Source: Limihaloglobus sulfuriphilus (GTDB taxonomy: Bacteria > Planctomycetota > Phycisphaerae > Sedimentisphaerales > Sedimentisphaeraceae). Taken from it: a stretch of 64,000 nucleotides of DNA. The position numbers and the translations under genes were made by a program. Each line of letters opens with the position of its first letter. The stretch's first letter is position 1. Location of the stretch: contig NZ_CP019646.1 of the NCBI RefSeq assembly GCF_001999965.1, forward strand, positions 1,736,001-1,800,000. The letters are read 5' to 3'. The notes under the pieces are model-generated. The model worked only from the letters and a program-made list of their open reading frames with translations, ran no database searches and had not been told where the DNA came from. Below are positions 44,329 through 53,303 of this stretch, piece by piece.

Positions 44329-44524
44329 TAATGATTTTACCCGTCAGTCATTTATTTATAATCGTTTTGCCAGACGTATAACTGTTTTACCAGCCAGAAG
44401 CTGATTTCTAAACGAGACAAATTTTTAAATAATCAATTTACCATATGCAGTTCATTTTTTAATCATTTTATTGACAAAACGCTATTTTCTAACTATATTA
44501 CCAGCGAAATAATAATTTTACGAG
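44329..44524 (+). repeat. phased 15-bp direct repeats upstream of fic
   Basis: Seven copies of a 15-bp unit with consensus TAATCATTTTACCAG start at 44329, 44359, 44379, 44430, 44460, 44490 and 44510. A very degenerate eighth may start at 44409. Spacings are 30, 20, 51 (30+21), 30, 30 and 20 bp, all close to whole helical turns, so every copy faces the same side of the DNA. The last copy ends 8 bp before the fic ATG and overlaps its Shine-Dalgarno region. This looks like an array of operator sites or iterons. TTTTAC units also occur just after the gene at about 46097-46115. Confidence 0.6.
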
Positions 44525-44532
44525 GATGTCTC

Positions 44533-46047
44533 ATGGAAATAAACGGTTTGGAATTTCGCCCTGCAGGCTATGCATATCTGCTTGATAAGCTTGGACTGGC
44601 AGCAGATATGCCCCATTGGCATACCTCATTTGTGTCGTCATCGGGGGCTCACAGATCAATTGTTAAGAATGGTGCAATTGAAGACATGTACCCGGTAAGA
44701 TACTGGCCGGGAGAAAAAGTCGGCGACCATCTTGAGTTTGCGCTTAAATATGATGGAGTAAATCTGGGTTTACTGGCTCGTATTTTTGATAATGTTTCCC
44801 GGGAAGACCTCACCGAGTACATCAAATCCAAGCCGACTGGAAAGTATGCTCGAAGGATTTGGTTTTTCTATGAGTTTCTGATGGGTAAGCAACTGCCTGT
44901 TGATGACATTACTTCTGGAAACTATGTCGATGCACTGGAGTCAAAAGAATATTATGCAGTTCAAAACGGGGATAAATCTCCACGCTACCGCATCGTTAAC
45001 AACCTCCTTGGTCCCAAAACCTTTTGTCCGGTCGTCAGGCTAACAGAGAAGCTTTCCAAACTGGATTCATCTGATCTGCGTAAAAGGTGTGAGGATATTG
45101 TTACCGCATATCCACCAGAACTTCTTCGCCGGGCGTTGAGCTACCTCTATAACAAAGAAACAAAGTCGTCCTTTGAAATTGAGCACATAAAGCCCAGTGC
45201 TTCCCGAACTGAAAAATTCATTACCTCTTTGGAGCTTGCCGAAAAGGAAGACTTCTGTGAAAAGGAAAGGCTGATAGAGCTTCAGAACCGCATTGTTGAC
45301 CCGCGATTCAAAGACAACGACTATCGGGAGAATCAGAATTACGTTGGACAGACGGTCGCCTATCAGAAAGCGATCATACATTTCATCTGTCCAAAGCCTG
45401 ATGACCTGCCAGGTCTTATGGAGGGTCTAATCGATTCCCATAAACGGATGAAAGCGGGAAATGTTTCTCCGGTCATCCATGCAGCGGCGATTGCCTACGG
45501 TTTTGTATTCCTGCACCCGTTTGAGGATGGAAACGGACGAATTCATCGAATCCTGATACACAACATCCTGTCGCTGCAGGAAATGGTCCCAAGTGGACTC
45601 ATGTTCCCGGTATCGGCAGTCATACTTAAAAATCCGGCGGATTACGATGCATCGTTGGAATCGTTCTCACGGCCTCTACTTCAACTCATCGATTATCGCC
45701 TTGATGAAATAGGGCAAATGACAGTTGAGAATGATACCGCAATCTGGTATCGGTATATGGATATGACAGCTCAGGCTGAAGCCTTATACGAGTTTATAAT
45801 CAAAACTATGGAAGAAGAACTTGTGGAAGAACTCAGCTTTCTGGCCAACTATGACAATACCAAGAAGGCTATACAGGATATAATTGACATGCCAGACCGC
45901 CTGATTGATCTATTCATTCAGTTGTGTCTGCAAAACAACGGGAGCCTTTCAGCCAGAAAGAGGTCCGCTCACTTTGATTTCCTGACCGATGAAGAGCTTG
46001 CGGCTATGGAGCAAGCTGTAAAAGATGGATATAACAGACTTGATTAA
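44533..46047 (+). CDS. fic: Fic domain protein (AMP/NMP-transferase type)
   Basis: A 504-residue cytoplasmic protein. The Fic signature HPFEDGNGRIHR is at 328-339, with the catalytic His328 and the phosphate-binding DGNGR intact; such enzymes usually transfer AMP to a hydroxyl of a target protein. SSFEIE at 212-217 resembles the inhibitory (S/T)xxxE(G/N) helix placed before the Fic fold, so it is likely self-inhibited (class II). About 1-130 is a distinct N-terminal domain (LEFALKYDGVNLGLLARIFDNV). The C-terminal 90 residues (DMPDRLIDLFIQLCLQNNGSLSARKRSAHFDFLTDEEL) look like a winged helix. No antitoxin gene adjoins it. Together with the repeat array this suggests DNA binding and autoregulation. 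GAGGATGTCTC precedes the ATG. Confidence 0.9.
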   Translation: MEINGLEFRPAGYAYLLDKLGLAADMPHWHTSFVSSSGAHRSIVKNGAIEDMYPVRYWPGEKVGDHLEFALKYDGVNLGLLARIFDNVSREDLTEYIKSKPTGKYARRIWFFYEFLMGKQLPVDDITSGNYVDALESKEYYAVQNGDKSPRYRIVNNLLGPKTFCPVVRLTEKLSKLDSSDLRKRCEDIVTAYPPELLRRALSYLYNKETKSSFEIEHIKPSASRTEKFITSLELAEKEDFCEKERLIELQNRIVDPRFKDNDYRENQNYVGQTVAYQKAIIHFICPKPDDLPGLMEGLIDSHKRMKAGNVSPVIHAAAIAYGFVFLHPFEDGNGRIHRILIHNILSLQEMVPSGLMFPVSAVILKNPADYDASLESFSRPLLQLIDYRLDEIGQMTVENDTAIWYRYMDMTAQAEALYEFIIKTMEEELVEELSFLANYDNTKKAIQDIIDMPDRLIDLFIQLCLQNNGSLSARKRSAHFDFLTDEELAAMEQAVKDGYNRLD

Positions 46048-46120
46048 TCGATAGCCTGAATGGTGTAGAACTTGGTTCAAACAGTGGAATAGATCAGTTT
46101 TACCGGCTGTTTTACATGGG

Positions 46121-46142
46121 GTGCGTGCCAAAGTGCGTGCCA
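46121..46142. repeat. tandem GTGCGTGCCA, 12-bp period
   Basis: GTGCGTGCCA occurs at 46121-46130 and 46133-46142. It lies in the 335-bp gap after fic, between the fic gene and the tRNA-like sequence, where integrase arm sites are often found. No integrase gene is in the window. Confidence 0.45.
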
Positions 46143-46255
46143 GGCTTGCTCCTCTGGCGCTCGTCTGGTGTTCGCTTGTGTTTCGCCCGACGTCATAAGT
46201 ATTTATTTGTCAATTATTAATCATTTGTCACAAAGGACTTACAAAAGCGAGTTTC

Positions 46256-46302
46256 GCCCTGTCGATCCAAAGGCTGAGGGTTCGAGTCCCTTCGGGATAC
46301 CA
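46256..46302 (+). other. tRNA 3'-half-like sequence, possible attachment site
   Basis: GAGGG-TTCGAGT-CCCTT (46276-46292) is a good T-arm with the universal TTCRA loop, followed by CGGGATA and CCA. Counting from the T-loop it is one base short of a normal acceptor end. Upstream, GCCCTGTC resembles the start of a tRNA-Asp anticodon arm, but pairing then fails, and no D-arm or 5' acceptor strand is present. It is best read as the tRNA fragment left at one end of an integrated element. Confidence 0.4.
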
Positions 46303-46383
46303 ACTTGGGAAAAATACCAACCACAAACAAACCCACAACTGAGGAATTTAGGATAAAGCTCTATTTGAAAATGCACTTACATA

Positions 46384-47835
46384 TTATTTTGGCCATGCAT
46401 AAGTGTTTTTACCGGCATTTTTGTCATAAGGGCCTTCTGCGGCGTCTGGCAGCGACTTATGGTATTCAATCAGTTTTTTGAATAGCTGCCTTACCAGCTC
46501 AGGATTGGCATCCGCTTTGTTATCAAGCTCTGAAGGATCGGCCGCTACATCATAGAGTTCTATCCGGCTTCTATCGGGATTTGCAAGCAGTTTCCACCTT
46601 CCCTCTCTTACAGCAAGCATGGGACTCTGGTGGATTGCGCCCCTTGCCTGGCCGTAACGCCATTGCCACATAAGAGGTTTGTTCCTCTGGAACGTTTTAC
46701 CGCCTAATGCATATGAGACATCTTCGCCGTCCTGCTCATAAGCCGCCTTTTTCTTGTAACCCGCAATGGAGGAGAAGGTAGGCATAAAATCAACACCCGA
46801 AATAACACTTTCATCGTCAACCCTTCCTGCCGGCACTCTTCCCGGACAGCGGACAATAAACGGGGTTCTTATGCCGCCTTCATAAAGACTGCCCTTCTGG
46901 CCGCGGAACGGTCCATTACTTCCCCAGCCGATGTACGTATCGTAAGCCTGAGGGTTGGCGGCACCATTATCGCTTGTGAAAATTATATATGTATCCTCAG
47001 ACATACCTAAACGGTCAACCGCATCAAATAGCCTGCCCAGCTGCCTGTCCATCTCGGTTACCACCGAATACCAGATTCGGTTAGGCTCCAAATATTTATC
47101 GTCGCCTTCATTGTACGGCTGGCCGGGTTTCATGTGATTGTAGTGCTGCATCTGCTCAACCTTGGGGATCAGCGGGTCATGAGGATCTACCAGCCACATT
47201 TGCAGGAAAAACGGATTATCACTGTTTTCACGGCTTTGCAGGTATTTAATACCCTGATCAACAAAAAGTTCTGTCGCATAAGGCCGATGAGTTTTCTGCT
47301 GCCATTTATCCCCGTATTTGCATTTGGGCCAGTTCAGGTAAGGCAGCAGATAGTCATCAAAACCGTATTCAGAAGGTCTGGGCTGGTCGGGGTTCTTATG
47401 CAGCCATTCGCTCAGATGCCATTTACCGATGTGCATTGTATGATAGCCGGCTTCCTGGAGCATACGCGGCAGCATGGGATACCTGGTATCAAGACAGTAC
47501 GCCGAATTTATTGATTCCATTCTTTCCCGCGTTGATATCTGAGAATGAACGCCCACCCTGCCGGGGAAACGTCCGGTCATCATGGCAGCGCGTGTCGGCG
47601 AACAGATAGAGGCATTGCAGTAGAAATTCGTATATAATGTGCCCTCTCTGGCAAGTTTATCTATGTTAGGTGTACGAATCACCTGGTGCCCGTAACAACC
47701 CAGATCTCCCCAGCCCAGATCATCTGCCATAATAACGATAATGTTGGGCTTTCTGTTATTAGAATCAGCAAAACCATAAGAAGCAATACCCGCGGCTGCT
47801 GCAAATGTGGTCTTCAAAAAAAATCTTCTATCCAT
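46384..47835 (-). CDS. Tat-exported S1 sulfatase
   Basis: A 483-residue arylsulfatase-like enzyme. The signal is DRRFFLKTTFAAAAGIASYGFA. VIMADDLGWGDLGCYGHQ gives the double metal Asp (38-39). The formylglycine motif is C78-S-P-T-R82. HIGKWHLSEW and FTSDNGAANP follow. It is the last gene of the eight-gene minus operon beginning at 62060, 9 bp after the neighbouring sulfatase, to which it is clearly related (both share PFRGxKGSLYEGGxRTPFIV and the ISGVDxxPTF stretch). The two may be recent duplicates with different linkage preference. No terminator was seen in 46303-46383. Confidence 0.93.
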   Translation of the reverse strand: MDRRFFLKTTFAAAAGIASYGFADSNNRKPNIIVIMADDLGWGDLGCYGHQVIRTPNIDKLAREGTLYTNFYCNASICSPTRAAMMTGRFPGRVGVHSQISTRERMESINSAYCLDTRYPMLPRMLQEAGYHTMHIGKWHLSEWLHKNPDQPRPSEYGFDDYLLPYLNWPKCKYGDKWQQKTHRPYATELFVDQGIKYLQSRENSDNPFFLQMWLVDPHDPLIPKVEQMQHYNHMKPGQPYNEGDDKYLEPNRIWYSVVTEMDRQLGRLFDAVDRLGMSEDTYIIFTSDNGAANPQAYDTYIGWGSNGPFRGQKGSLYEGGIRTPFIVRCPGRVPAGRVDDESVISGVDFMPTFSSIAGYKKKAAYEQDGEDVSYALGGKTFQRNKPLMWQWRYGQARGAIHQSPMLAVREGRWKLLANPDRSRIELYDVAADPSELDNKADANPELVRQLFKKLIEYHKSLPDAAEGPYDKNAGKNTYAWPK

Positions 47836-47844
47836 TTTGTTTCC

Positions 47845-49275
47845 TTAATTATCTAAGCTTTCAGTTACAGCGTCCCATTTTTCACCGGGCCATGGAAATG
47901 TCAGCTCACCGGCTCCGGGTTCAATAGTATTAGCAGGTAAAGAGCGGTACCAATTCAACAATTGCGATTTTAATCTTTTGGTGACATCGGGATATTGGTT
48001 TACGAGATTATCAGTCTCGGTTAAATCTGTGTCAAGTTTAAACAACTCTGTACGGGAATCATTTGGATTTGTAAGCAGTTTCCAATCACCGTCAAGTATT
48101 GACAGAACAGGACTCTGATTGATCGTAGCGGCTCTATAGCGAATAGGATAGAACCACATAAGTGGTTTACTTCGCTGCTGAACTTTTCCGGCAAATGCCT
48201 CTGACATGTCCTGGCCGTCTGATTTGTAATTTTCTGGCAAAGAAGCCTGAGCCAGTGAACAGAATGTGGGAAGCAGGTCAACTCCGGAAATCTGAGTTTT
48301 CTCGTCAATCCTGCCGGCAGGAACTTTTCCCGGACAAGCGACAATAAACGGTGTCCGGACGCCCCCTTCGTAAAGGCTGCCTTTTGTTCCTCTGAACGGA
48401 CCGGCAGATCCAAGGGCAGCTATTTCATTTGCCGAAAGATCTGAAGGATCACCGGGTCCGTTATCGCTTGAAAAAATTATATAGGTGTTGCGGGAAATAC
48501 CATCCTGTTCTACCTTATCCAAAATGCGCCCAATTTGTTTATCCATCTCCGTGATAATTGCCCAGTATTTTGTCATCTTATCATTGGCCGGCATCTTCGG
48601 ATAAGCCTTGAGATGTTCATTTGTTGGATAATACGGATTATGCGGATCATTGAACCAGAGCTGCATCAAAAATGGTTTTTCCTTATCCCGCTGTTTTAGA
48701 AACTCAAGAGCTTGATCAGCAAAGCATTCACTGCTGCGGTGTTCTTTCCAGCCTGTACCAATTTTATCTTTATCAAACTCAATTGTCCTTGAGAAATCAA
48801 TTCCATACTGTTCAGGCCTTGGCGGTGAAGTGCCGCCGTGAAACGCCAGATGCCATTTACCAATATGAGCTGTCTCATATCCTGCTCTTTTAAGAATTCG
48901 GGGCAGTAAAACGACATCAGGATCGAGATACTCAGCTATCTTCATTTCTTTAACCCTGCGAGGGTTGCCGAATATCTGAGTATGAAAACCATGACGGGAA
49001 GGAAACTGGCCTGTCATTATACCCGCACGCGTCGGCGAACACACCGGCGAGTTAACATAAAAACTTGTAAAGCTGGTACCCTGGCGAGCTAAACGGTCAA
49101 TATTAGGTGTCTTAACTTTCGGATGTCCATAACATCCTAAATCTCCCCAGCCAAGGTCATCAGCAAGAAAAAATATAAAATTCGGCTTTAAATCTTTCTC
49201 CCCTGCAAATGTCCTGCCAACAAATGAGCCGGCTGACAAAAACATTGAGAACTTTATAAAATCACGTCTTTTCAT
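47845..49275 (-). CDS. Tat-exported S1 sulfatase
   Basis: A 476-residue sulfatase. The twin-arginine start is KRRDFIKFSMFLSAGSFVG. The metal Asp pair is in FFLADDLGWGDLGCYGH (39-40). The formylglycine motif is C79-S-P-T-R83. HIGKWHLAFHGG and FSSDNGPGDPS complete the site. It is a close relative of the sulfatase at 46384-47835. It starts 2 bp after the stop of the beta-helix gene upstream, so translation is probably coupled, and enzyme and sulfatase may act on the same product. The exact sulfate position is unknown. Confidence 0.93.
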   Translation of the reverse strand: MKRRDFIKFSMFLSAGSFVGRTFAGEKDLKPNFIFFLADDLGWGDLGCYGHPKVKTPNIDRLARQGTSFTSFYVNSPVCSPTRAGIMTGQFPSRHGFHTQIFGNPRRVKEMKIAEYLDPDVVLLPRILKRAGYETAHIGKWHLAFHGGTSPPRPEQYGIDFSRTIEFDKDKIGTGWKEHRSSECFADQALEFLKQRDKEKPFLMQLWFNDPHNPYYPTNEHLKAYPKMPANDKMTKYWAIITEMDKQIGRILDKVEQDGISRNTYIIFSSDNGPGDPSDLSANEIAALGSAGPFRGTKGSLYEGGVRTPFIVACPGKVPAGRIDEKTQISGVDLLPTFCSLAQASLPENYKSDGQDMSEAFAGKVQQRSKPLMWFYPIRYRAATINQSPVLSILDGDWKLLTNPNDSRTELFKLDTDLTETDNLVNQYPDVTKRLKSQLLNWYRSLPANTIEPGAGELTFPWPGEKWDAVTESLDN

Positions 49276-49277
49276 GA

Positions 49278-51737
49278 TTAATGGCCTCCTTTTAGAGCGT
49301 AAAACTCCGCCGCACCGTATAAATCCACCGCACCGGCTTTGAAAGCCCTGGCACGAATATAAACGGGGTCTTCAAATTTCAGCGGCGAGAAATATTGCTG
49401 TGATGATTCAGACGGCTCACTGCCGTCAGTGGTATATCTGATTACTGCATCAGAATCATCACACCTGATGGAAACTTTAAATGACTGCTGAGGCCGGATA
49501 TATCTGGATGAAGGAAATATGCGGGTATTTATTATTTTCCGGCCGACCAGCCTCTCCTTCCACGGCGACTGGAGGCCAATATTTGGAGTATCTATCGGCC
49601 TGATTCCAAGCTCAAATGCTGGAGAGGCGGGCTTAAACATGAAATTACCATTATCTATATCAACAAACATCGGATCCGCTGAAACACTGTGCCTGTCGTG
49701 TCCCGCTTCCTGAAGCTCTTTGAGCTGTTTGACGGCTGAGGCTGGATTATCTGTGCACCAGTAAATATTGTTATCAACAATAGAGTCATCCATGGGCGAA
49801 TTGCCCCTGCAAAAATAAAATCTCGGATCTTCGCTCGTATCATAAAAGATATTCCGCTGAAGCCTTGAACCGGTGTTGGGGCCTCTGCCGAAGAGTACAT
49901 ATGCCCAGTTATTCCACTCTCTGCCGTGTATATTTGTTGGATATATGCAGGCAAAAACGTTGTTTATGTAGTCGTTGTTATGCTTGTGTTCAACCGCGCC
50001 ATAGGTGCATTTATAAACGATATTCTCGGTAAAAGTTGTCTGTTCCTGGAGGTCATCGGGCCGAAGAGCTGTCTGGATTCCTTCACTGAGTATGTGGTGT
50101 ACGTAATTTCGTTTAATCAGGTTGCCCGTGCCGGCACCAGAGAGGTAAATGGCATTGCCGTCACCCATGGTCTCAACGGCAGCGAATATTTCATTGTCTT
50201 GTATCACATTATCTCTTGCGTGGAGATAGGATAGAAAGAAATCTGTCATTTCCTTGTGACGGCCGTATGCTTCCTGAAGCATCTTGCGGTTTTGATCGCT
50301 TATATCCTGCCACCTGACAGAGCGGTACCCCTCCCCATTCCTGGGCCTCTGATAGTTAAAATCGCGGCAGCCGCTGAGCGTTATGCCTACAAAGGGTACA
50401 TTATGGATAAGGTTGTTGGCAATGAGATTTTCCCCGCTCTGAGCTATATAGATACCAAAGGCATACCAGTAAATCCGGCCTATGTGATCAATTCTGTTGT
50501 TAAGGACTTTGTTGCCGCGGCTTACATCCTTTGTGCCGGGGCCGTATCCGCACAGGGCAATCCCATGCTCACCAAGATAGCTAAACCGGTTGCCTTCTAT
50601 ACGATTGCCCTGAGCGTGAAGGTCAACACGCACGCCGGCAGTAGCACCGTTGATAAACTCACAGTCTTCTATGACACAATCACCGGCACATCTAAGCCGA
50701 AGCATTGCGTTGGCCTGGTCCACGGCAGACCAGTCATGCTGAAATGAGGGCTCGGCATCTTTCCATGTATAACGGTCATTTCCGGTAAAGGTTATCCCCT
50801 TGAATTCAAGTCCCGTAACAACTTGATCTGTTGGCTTAGCTTCTCTTGAAGTCCCCTCAACCCTGACGATTTCGACACATTGCGGGAATTCGATACCATC
50901 TGGTTTTTCGCCGTCTAAAGGCCATAGATACAGTTTGCCCGCATCACTGTCCAAAACCCACTCGCCGGGCTCATCGAGAAATTCCAGGGCATTCTCAAAC
51001 CAGCAGGTATAACTTATGCCGTGGGCATCAATGGACCATTGCGGCTGAGGCTCAAGCGGATAGGTTCCTCCAACTTTCGTTGTTACCTGCCGCGAAGCAA
51101 TATCGATATCATCGACCGGCAGGATGTTCATTGACCATGCAAACGTAGGCCGGATAAGGACTTCTACTTCTTTATAATTACTCCACCTTCGAAGATCAAA
51201 ATCCTCGGGAACTGTAAGGCTTTTCACATCAGAACTGCCCTTTTTACTTCGCACAGGACTAAAACCTGCGCTTCTGGCACGCGGCAGCATCACGCCGCCC
51301 GAATAAAGCGATTTAAAGTCCACACCCTTGTCGATTTGGGCAACCCAGACTTTCCCCTTTGCAGGAGATTGCAGGTTCTGGTCAGATAAATCCGCTTTCT
51401 GCCATTGGGTTATTAACTTTTTTGAGGTAATCACAGGAACTTCTGTCTTATAAGCCTGATAAGATATCCTGCCGCCGGAAGAAGCAGAGTCTTCAACAGA
51501 AAAAACAATCGTATCAGAAACCCTGTATGTCCCTGCTCTTAGATATACAATAATTTCTTCGGGCTTATTTTCAAGGCTGCGGATTGTATCTCTGGCCTTT
51601 TGTATTGTGGCAAACGGTTTACCAAATGTGCCCGGGTTTGTGTCGCCGCCATCCGGTGATACATAGTACTCTAACGCGGCGTGAGAGATTGTTACGAAGT
51701 AAAAGAACAATAGTAATGAAAGTATTTTATTTCTCAT
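49278..51737 (-). CDS. secreted parallel beta-helix protein (GH141-like candidate) with C-terminal CHB_HEX_C-like domain
   Basis: An 819-residue exported protein. The signal is about 1-20 (ILSLLLFFYFVTISHA). The mature start ALEYYVSPDGGDTNPGT...ATIQKARDTIRSL is the usual opening of right-handed parallel beta-helix enzymes related to GH141 and some polysaccharide lyases. The middle has many N-x-I-x-x-N ladder repeats (NRIEGNRFSYLGEHGIAL, NKVLNNRIDHIG, NVIQDNEIF). The last about 80 residues (RYTTDGSEPSESS, YIRARAFKAG) match the chitobiase/hexosaminidase C-terminal type found on many planctomycete enzymes. GH141 includes alpha-L-fucosidase and xylanase activities, so a fucose-linked role would suit the operon. 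Catalytic residues were not identified. Confidence 0.75.
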   Translation of the reverse strand: MRNKILSLLLFFYFVTISHAALEYYVSPDGGDTNPGTFGKPFATIQKARDTIRSLENKPEEIIVYLRAGTYRVSDTIVFSVEDSASSGGRISYQAYKTEVPVITSKKLITQWQKADLSDQNLQSPAKGKVWVAQIDKGVDFKSLYSGGVMLPRARSAGFSPVRSKKGSSDVKSLTVPEDFDLRRWSNYKEVEVLIRPTFAWSMNILPVDDIDIASRQVTTKVGGTYPLEPQPQWSIDAHGISYTCWFENALEFLDEPGEWVLDSDAGKLYLWPLDGEKPDGIEFPQCVEIVRVEGTSREAKPTDQVVTGLEFKGITFTGNDRYTWKDAEPSFQHDWSAVDQANAMLRLRCAGDCVIEDCEFINGATAGVRVDLHAQGNRIEGNRFSYLGEHGIALCGYGPGTKDVSRGNKVLNNRIDHIGRIYWYAFGIYIAQSGENLIANNLIHNVPFVGITLSGCRDFNYQRPRNGEGYRSVRWQDISDQNRKMLQEAYGRHKEMTDFFLSYLHARDNVIQDNEIFAAVETMGDGNAIYLSGAGTGNLIKRNYVHHILSEGIQTALRPDDLQEQTTFTENIVYKCTYGAVEHKHNNDYINNVFACIYPTNIHGREWNNWAYVLFGRGPNTGSRLQRNIFYDTSEDPRFYFCRGNSPMDDSIVDNNIYWCTDNPASAVKQLKELQEAGHDRHSVSADPMFVDIDNGNFMFKPASPAFELGIRPIDTPNIGLQSPWKERLVGRKIINTRIFPSSRYIRPQQSFKVSIRCDDSDAVIRYTTDGSEPSESSQQYFSPLKFEDPVYIRARAFKAGAVDLYGAAEFYALKGGH

Positions 51738-51793
51738 GGTTTACCACTTAAATTAAAATTTATTAAAGAGTTAAATTCGTCTATGTACAAGAA

Positions 51794-53287
51794 TTATTTT
51801 TTGTAATACGGAGGGAAACTTCGCTGGTCCTGATTTATCTTTTCCCAGTTTATATCATAATAGTTTTTCGCTTCTGCGTACCAGCTCTGTGCGAGATTTT
51901 TAAGGCGGCGGGCTTGTTCGGGGTACTTATCTTTAACATTAACATTATCAAGATCAGCGGAGCTGAGATCAGCCAGGTGAATTTTATCATCCTCTGAAAC
52001 GCCGTCAACATCCACGCCGTTAAGAACCAGCTTGAAATGCCCCTCTCTAACAGCAACCTGCCCCCTGAACTCCCAGAACAGGGTTTGATGCGGGCTTTTG
52101 CGCCCTTCTATCCAGGTTGGCATAAAATCTCTGCCATCTAATTCATACTCTGATAAGTCTCCGCCTGCCAGTTTGACAAAGGTCGGAAAAATGTCAATAG
52201 ACGAGCCTGTCTCATTGCACACAATACCCTCTGGTATCTGTCCGGGCCAGCTGATAATAGCAGGAACTCGCAGGCCGCCTTCAAACAGACTCATTTTATG
52301 ACCTCGAAAGCCCCCTGTTTTGCCACCTTCATACGGCGTGACTGTCTCATCAAGCCAGCAGTGTATCTCTCTTGACGGGCCGTTGTCGCCCATAAAGAAA
52401 ATCACCGTATTTTCAAGCTGACCGTTGGCTTTTAGCGTTTGCATGATTGTACCAACGCTCTCGTCCAGAGCCTTTATCTTTGCAGCCATTATGCGGCGCT
52501 GCGGGGGAAGATGTGAAAACATATCAACATACTTCCCGGGAGCGTGCATTGGATAATGCGGATCCGTATATGCTATGTATGAAAAGAAGGGCTTATCCGG
52601 TGATTTTTTCGCTAAATCATTAAAGTAGCCCACTGCCCTTTCTGTGATCAGCTCAGTCAGGTAGCGGCCGTTTTCCCACACCTCATCGCCGTTTTCATAA
52701 AGATCATGTATCGGAGGCAGCCCCGCCGGCTCTTCATAATAAAGAATGTGAGAATAGAAGTCAACACAGCCGCCCTTCATACCGAACCAATGGTCGAAAC
52801 CGCGGCTTATCGGCCAGTAGGCTTCGTTTGCACCAAGATGCCATTTGCCGAATATGCTGGTCTGGTAATTCAGCTTTTTAAGCGCCTCAGCGAGGGTGGG
52901 AGTCTGCAAAGGCAGGCCGGTATTGTGCCTGGCAGTCTTGACATTTACGTTCATACCCGCGTATATCGGATACCTGCCCGACATCAAAGCTGCTCTTGAA
53001 GGAGCGCATATAGGAGAGTTGCAATACCAGTTTGTCATTCGCTGCCCCGATGAGGCCAGCGCATCGAGATTCGGAGTTGACAGGCCTTCTGTACCCAGAC
53101 AGGACAAATCAGCATAACCGTGGTCATCAGAGAGAAATATGACAAAATTTGGCCGTACAGACCCATTTTTACTGCAATTTATCTTTGCCGGATTATTTGA
53201 GCTTAGACAACCCGATAAACCCGCTGCCGCGATTGCGCCGGCGAAACTTTTCAGGAAATTGCGGCGATTTAAATCAGTATGTATCAT
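51794..53287 (-). CDS. S1 sulfatase, Tat-type lipoprotein
   Basis: A sulfatase of about 497 residues. Start placed at ATG 53287; an in-frame TTG at 53293 is possible and neither has a strong Shine-Dalgarno. NRRNFLKSFAGAIAAAGLSGC combines a twin-arginine motif with a lipobox (LSGC), so it is probably lipid-anchored after folding in the cytoplasm. FLSDDHGYADLSCLG holds the metal Asp pair, and the formylglycine motif is C-A-P-S-R near 94-98. IFGKWHLGAN and FFMGDNGPSREI follow. It lies between the two beta-helix genes in the eight-gene operon, 16 bp from the one upstream. C-A-P-S-R is one of the commoner variants of the motif. Confidence 0.92.
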   Translation of the reverse strand: MIHTDLNRRNFLKSFAGAIAAAGLSGCLSSNNPAKINCSKNGSVRPNFVIFLSDDHGYADLSCLGTEGLSTPNLDALASSGQRMTNWYCNSPICAPSRAALMSGRYPIYAGMNVNVKTARHNTGLPLQTPTLAEALKKLNYQTSIFGKWHLGANEAYWPISRGFDHWFGMKGGCVDFYSHILYYEEPAGLPPIHDLYENGDEVWENGRYLTELITERAVGYFNDLAKKSPDKPFFSYIAYTDPHYPMHAPGKYVDMFSHLPPQRRIMAAKIKALDESVGTIMQTLKANGQLENTVIFFMGDNGPSREIHCWLDETVTPYEGGKTGGFRGHKMSLFEGGLRVPAIISWPGQIPEGIVCNETGSSIDIFPTFVKLAGGDLSEYELDGRDFMPTWIEGRKSPHQTLFWEFRGQVAVREGHFKLVLNGVDVDGVSEDDKIHLADLSSADLDNVNVKDKYPEQARRLKNLAQSWYAEAKNYYDINWEKINQDQRSFPPYYKK

Positions 53288-53303
53288 TTTCAAGAGTTTA
53301 TTA

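Noticed and set aside
44533-46047. Fic as half of a toxin-antitoxin pair
   Set aside because: There is no small antitoxin gene next to it and it carries its own inhibitory-type motif (SSFEIE), so a class II self-inhibited Fic is more likely.
46168-46356. 62-codon open frame across the tRNA-like sequence
   Set aside because: No ribosome-binding site, no homology recognised, and it overlaps the tRNA-like arm; a chance frame.
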